Assembly: GCA_046758065.1 (NCBI GenBank)
Contig: JBHHZM010000138.1
Location: 1-7,709 of the forward strand
Length of the DNA: 7,709 nt
Origin: JBHHZM01 sp046758065
Lineage (GTDB): Bacteria > Pseudomonadota > Alphaproteobacteria > JAAXGF01
Direction: 5' to 3'
Shown here: one piece after another, positions 5,031 to 7,709 of the stretch
Numbering within the stretch: position 1 is the stretch's first letter
Layout of the letters: each line of letters begins with the position of its first letter
The notes under the pieces: generated by a model
Seen by the model: the letters and a program-made list of their open reading frames with translations, nothing else
Told to the model about the DNA's origin: nothing
Databases searched by the model: none
Made by a program: the position numbers and the translations under genes

Positions 5031-6368
5031 TCAGTCGGCCGTTTCGCTTTGCAGCCGCTCCACGAGCCATCGCGCCGTTCTCAGGAGCCGCGCATCGTCG
5101 CCGCGCCGTCCCACCAGTTGGACGCCAATGGGAAGCCCGCGAGCGCCGACCAGCAACGGCAAGGTCACCGCCGGCGTGCCGCAATAGGTCCACAGGGTGC
5201 AGAAGACGGGGCTTCCCGTCGTCTCGATGCCCGGAGGCGCCTCGCCGGTGGTCGCCGGAGTCACGACCGCGTCGTAGCGCTCGAACAACCGGTCGAGGCC
5301 CGCGTTCAGGACTTCGATCCACTCGACGGCGCGGTTGTAGTCGACGGCCAGGACCTTTTGGCCGTCTTCGATCATCTCCCGCAGAATCGCGCTCAGTTCG
5401 TCCTTACCCCGCTGGTAGTAGCCGGCAAAGCTCTTCGCCAGGTCCGCCAGCATGACGGTGCGGTGGAGTTCGACGGCCGCATCGAAGGGTTGGGGGAGCG
5501 TCACCTCGTCGCAGTCTTCGGCCAGGGCCTCGGCGAGTTCCGCGAAAGCATCCTTGGCGTCGTCCTCCGCCTGGTCCCATACCGGCGACTTTACGAACGC
5601 GAGGGCAGGCGTGACCGGCGGCTCCTCGGCGGCGGTCCCGACCAGCCGAGGGCGGCTTGCAGGCCGCATATCGGGGTCGCGATCGTCGAAGGCCATCAAG
5701 GGTTCGCCGATCAGCGCCAGGTCCGCGATGCTGCGGGCGAACACCCCGACGGTATCCAACGGCCGCGATTGCGCAAGCACACCGTGGCGCGAAATCCGGC
5801 CGTGGGTCGGCTTGAAGCCGTAAACACCGCAATAGGACGCCGGACGGATGACCGAACCATTGGTCTGGGTGCCGACGGCGAGCGGCGCCATGCCGGCGGC
5901 GACCGCAGCGGCCGATCCGCTCGACGATCCGCCCGGCGTGTGTTCCGGATTATGCGGGTTACGGGTCTTTCCGGGCGCGTAAACGGCAAGCTCCGTGGTC
6001 ACCGTCTTTCCCATGATGACGGCGCCGGCTTCCTTGAGAAGGCCGACCACGGTGCAGTCCTTCGTCGGCTGCCGGCCGGCGTCGATCGCCGTGCCGTTCT
6101 CGGTCGGCAGACCGCGGGTATCGAAGATGTCCTTGACCCCGACCGGCAGGCCGTGAAGGGGACCGTGTCCGCCGCCCACTTCCCGGTCGGCGTCGCAGGC
6201 GCGCGCTTGCTGGAGCGCGAATTCCCGGTCGAGATGCGCCCAGGCCCCGACCTCGGCATCCCTTTCGGCGATGCGCTCCAGACAGGCTTCGACCAGATCG
6301 ACGGACCTGATCTCGCCGCGCTTGAGACGGGCGACCGCTTCGACCGCCCCGATATCCGCCAGATCCAC
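5031..6368 (-). CDS. Amidase-signature family hydrolase
   Basis: This 445-residue member of the amidase signature family hydrolyses a carboxamide, or a related ester or ureide, to acid plus ammonia or amine. The Ser-cisSer-Lys triad is complete: Lys79 (GLPVGVKDIFDT), cis-Ser148 (TPGGSSSGSAAA) and nucleophile Ser172 (TQTNGSVIRPASYCG), with the 69- and 24-residue spacing seen in malonamidase E2 and the 24-residue spacing of FAAH. CGVYGFKPTHGRIS follows as usual. GatA is unlikely: the nucleophile motif is TNGSV rather than TGGSI, and there is no gatB or gatC nearby. The start is GTG at 6368, the only plausible start codon after an in-frame TGA (which is the stop of the TRAP gene, 39 nt upstream). 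The Shine-Dalgarno is weak (GGCGGGG, about 6 nt before). Being next to a TRAP permease suggests that it acts on the imported compound or a product of it. The substrate cannot be told from sequence. Confidence 0.9.
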   Translation of the reverse strand: MDLADIGAVEAVARLKRGEIRSVDLVEACLERIAERDAEVGAWAHLDREFALQQARACDADREVGGGHGPLHGLPVGVKDIFDTRGLPTENGTAIDAGRQPTKDCTVVGLLKEAGAVIMGKTVTTELAVYAPGKTRNPHNPEHTPGGSSSGSAAAVAAGMAPLAVGTQTNGSVIRPASYCGVYGFKPTHGRISRHGVLAQSRPLDTVGVFARSIADLALIGEPLMAFDDRDPDMRPASRPRLVGTAAEEPPVTPALAFVKSPVWDQAEDDAKDAFAELAEALAEDCDEVTLPQPFDAAVELHRTVMLADLAKSFAGYYQRGKDELSAILREMIEDGQKVLAVDYNRAVEWIEVLNAGLDRLFERYDAVVTPATTGEAPPGIETTGSPVFCTLWTYCGTPAVTLPLLVGARGLPIGVQLVGRRGDDARLLRTARWLVERLQSETAD

Positions 6369-6407
6369 TTCAGCCCCGCCGGTTTCGATTTCGTCCGAGA
6401 GAACGGC

Positions 6408-7709
6408 TCACCTGCCGTAAACGATCTTCGGCAGCCACAGGATGATCTCCGGGAACAGGTAGACGATGAGCATGGCCAGGAACACCATGGAGAGGAACGG
6501 CAGCACGCCCTTGAATATATCGACGAGCTGGATATGCGGCGGCGCCACACCCTTGAGATAGTAGGCCGCCATCGCCATGGGCGGCGTCAGGAACGAGGTC
6601 TGCAAATTCAGCGCCACCAGAATGCCGAAGAACAGCGGATCGACGCCGAAATGCGGCAGCATCGGGAGGAAGATCGGAACGAAGATGATGATGATCTCGC
6701 TCCACTCCAGCGGCCAGCCGAGAAGGAAGATAATGAACTGCGCCAGCAGCAGGAAACCGATCGTCGAGAGGTTCAGACCGAGCACGAACTCCTCGATCAG
6801 CGAGTGACCGCCGAGATAGGAAAACACCGAAGAGAACGTCCACGAACCGACGAACAGCCAACACACCATGGCCGAGGTGCGGACGCTCAGATAAACCGAT
6901 TCCCTGAGGCCGTTCTTGTCGATAACCCGCCAGGCGGTGTAGCCGAGCAAGGATACGAAGAACCCCGCATCGAGCGCCCAGGGCGTGAATTCCTGATCGG
7001 CGAAATATTGGCCGAGATCCAAGCCCGTGAACATGATCAGATAAAGCGCTCCGAGAGCGAGACCGAGAACACCGCCCTCGCCGGCGAAGACCATGACCGG
7101 CTTCAGGGCCGGAACCTTGGGCTGCAGGAATGCGATGAACGGAACCCGTTCGCCGCCGAAGCGAACGGCCGCCGCAATGGCGAAGGCGAGGATGACGCCG
7201 CTGAAGGGAAACCCGGGAAGCGTTCGTTCCGTCGGCAACGGCAGGCCGAAAATCGAATGCGCCAGGAGGCGGATCACGAAATAGGCGATATAGAGAAGAA
7301 CCGCGCTGATGCCGCCGACGCCGAGAGCGTAGAGCCATTCGTTGTAGGGCCGCGCGCCGTTCCTCATCCATTCGGGCGTGACCGTCCCGGCGCGAATCGC
7401 GGCGAGACGATAGCCGATGGCCAGAAGCAGTGCCCCGACAGCACCCATCGACGCGGCCTCCGACGGGGTCGCCAATCCGAAGAGAATGGCGCCCAGCACC
7501 GAGAGGATCAGGAAGGCGAGCGGGAAGAACGACGTCAGCATCTGAATGAAAATCTGCACCGGGGTCAGGTGCCCGACGTCTTCCTCCCTAGGCTTCGGGG
7601 CCAGTTTGGGATTGAGCGTCGCGCGGCCGATGACGTAGATCATGTAAAGGCCTGCGAGCAAAAACCCGGGGAGAATGGCGCCGGCGTAGAGGCGCACCAC
7701 CGAGACGCT
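6408..7709 (-). CDS. dctM: TRAP transporter large permease (DctM type), C-terminal part, with enlarged insert
   Basis: This is an inner-membrane permease of a tripartite, periplasmic-binding-protein-dependent, sodium-driven importer, probably for an organic acid or related anion. The frame is open to the window edge, so the N-terminus (about 165 residues in the family) is missing; a GTG at 7700 is internal. Visible family marks are LYAGAILPGFLLAGLYMIYV at the edge, LFGLATPSEAASMGAVGALL (fragment residues 73-92), RTSAMVCWLFVGSWTFSSVF (274-293), the WPLEWSEIIIIFVPIFLP stretch (329-346) and LNLQTSFLTPPMAMAAYYLKG (364-384). Between GYR (96-98) and the RTSAM helix there are about 160 extra residues with around four hydrophobic segments, so the whole protein would be near 600 residues rather than the usual 430. 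The C-terminal half looks most like the mannitol/chloroaromatic-annotated DctM group. The small permease and the binding protein are expected upstream, outside the window. The amidase follows after 39 nt. Confidence 0.9.
   Translation of the reverse strand, partial: SVSVVRLYAGAILPGFLLAGLYMIYVIGRATLNPKLAPKPREEDVGHLTPVQIFIQMLTSFFPLAFLILSVLGAILFGLATPSEAASMGAVGALLLAIGYRLAAIRAGTVTPEWMRNGARPYNEWLYALGVGGISAVLLYIAYFVIRLLAHSIFGLPLPTERTLPGFPFSGVILAFAIAAAVRFGGERVPFIAFLQPKVPALKPVMVFAGEGGVLGLALGALYLIMFTGLDLGQYFADQEFTPWALDAGFFVSLLGYTAWRVIDKNGLRESVYLSVRTSAMVCWLFVGSWTFSSVFSYLGGHSLIEEFVLGLNLSTIGFLLLAQFIIFLLGWPLEWSEIIIIFVPIFLPMLPHFGVDPLFFGILVALNLQTSFLTPPMAMAAYYLKGVAPPHIQLVDIFKGVLPFLSMVFLAMLIVYLFPEIILWLPKIVYGR

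Noticed and set aside
7698..7700. GTG as a possible start of the TRAP permease
   Set aside because: The frame stays open to the window edge and the sequence here matches the middle of DctM, so the codon is an internal valine.

Overview
The window is a GC-rich stretch in which every gene I can support lies on the minus strand. The gene families and the protein sequences suggest an alphaproteobacterium, perhaps of the Rhodospirillales type. That is an impression from content, not a proven placement. I see no tRNA, rRNA, insertion sequence, phage gene or CRISPR array.

In the direction of transcription (high to low coordinates) there are three blocks. Block 1 (7709 to 5031) holds the C-terminal part of a TRAP transporter large permease (DctM type) with an unusually long membrane insert, followed 39 nt later by an amidase-signature hydrolase with a GTG start. 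This looks like an uptake-plus-hydrolysis pair. Block 2 (4968 to 1662) is a tight run of five genes: a 68-residue two-helix membrane protein, an AhpD-like carboxymuconolactone decarboxylase family protein with the full E-x11-C-x2-C-x3-H motif, a PLP-dependent aromatic-L-amino-acid-type decarboxylase with a GTG start, a 74-residue two-helix membrane protein whose ATG overlaps the decarboxylase stop (TGATG), and a dimethylarginine dimethylaminohydrolase (DDAH). A strong GC hairpin follows the DDAH stop. Block 3 (1519 to 1) is a DegQ/DegP-type periplasmic serine protease with its own leader, then the first 22 codons of ftsH. It is an envelope protein quality-control pair.

DDAH hydrolyses methylated arginines to citrulline and an amine, and the decarboxylase makes an amine from an amino acid, so block 2 is probably a small amino-acid/amine metabolism operon. 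The AhpD-like protein may deal with peroxide or redox by-products. The two small membrane proteins are unassigned. The joint role of the five genes is my inference.

The most interesting items are the five-gene block with its two unknown membrane proteins, the enlarged DctM, and an 11-bp inverted repeat that brackets the protease promoter region. Nothing here is clearly a new defence or mobile system. Most of the window is recognisable metabolism, transport and proteolysis.
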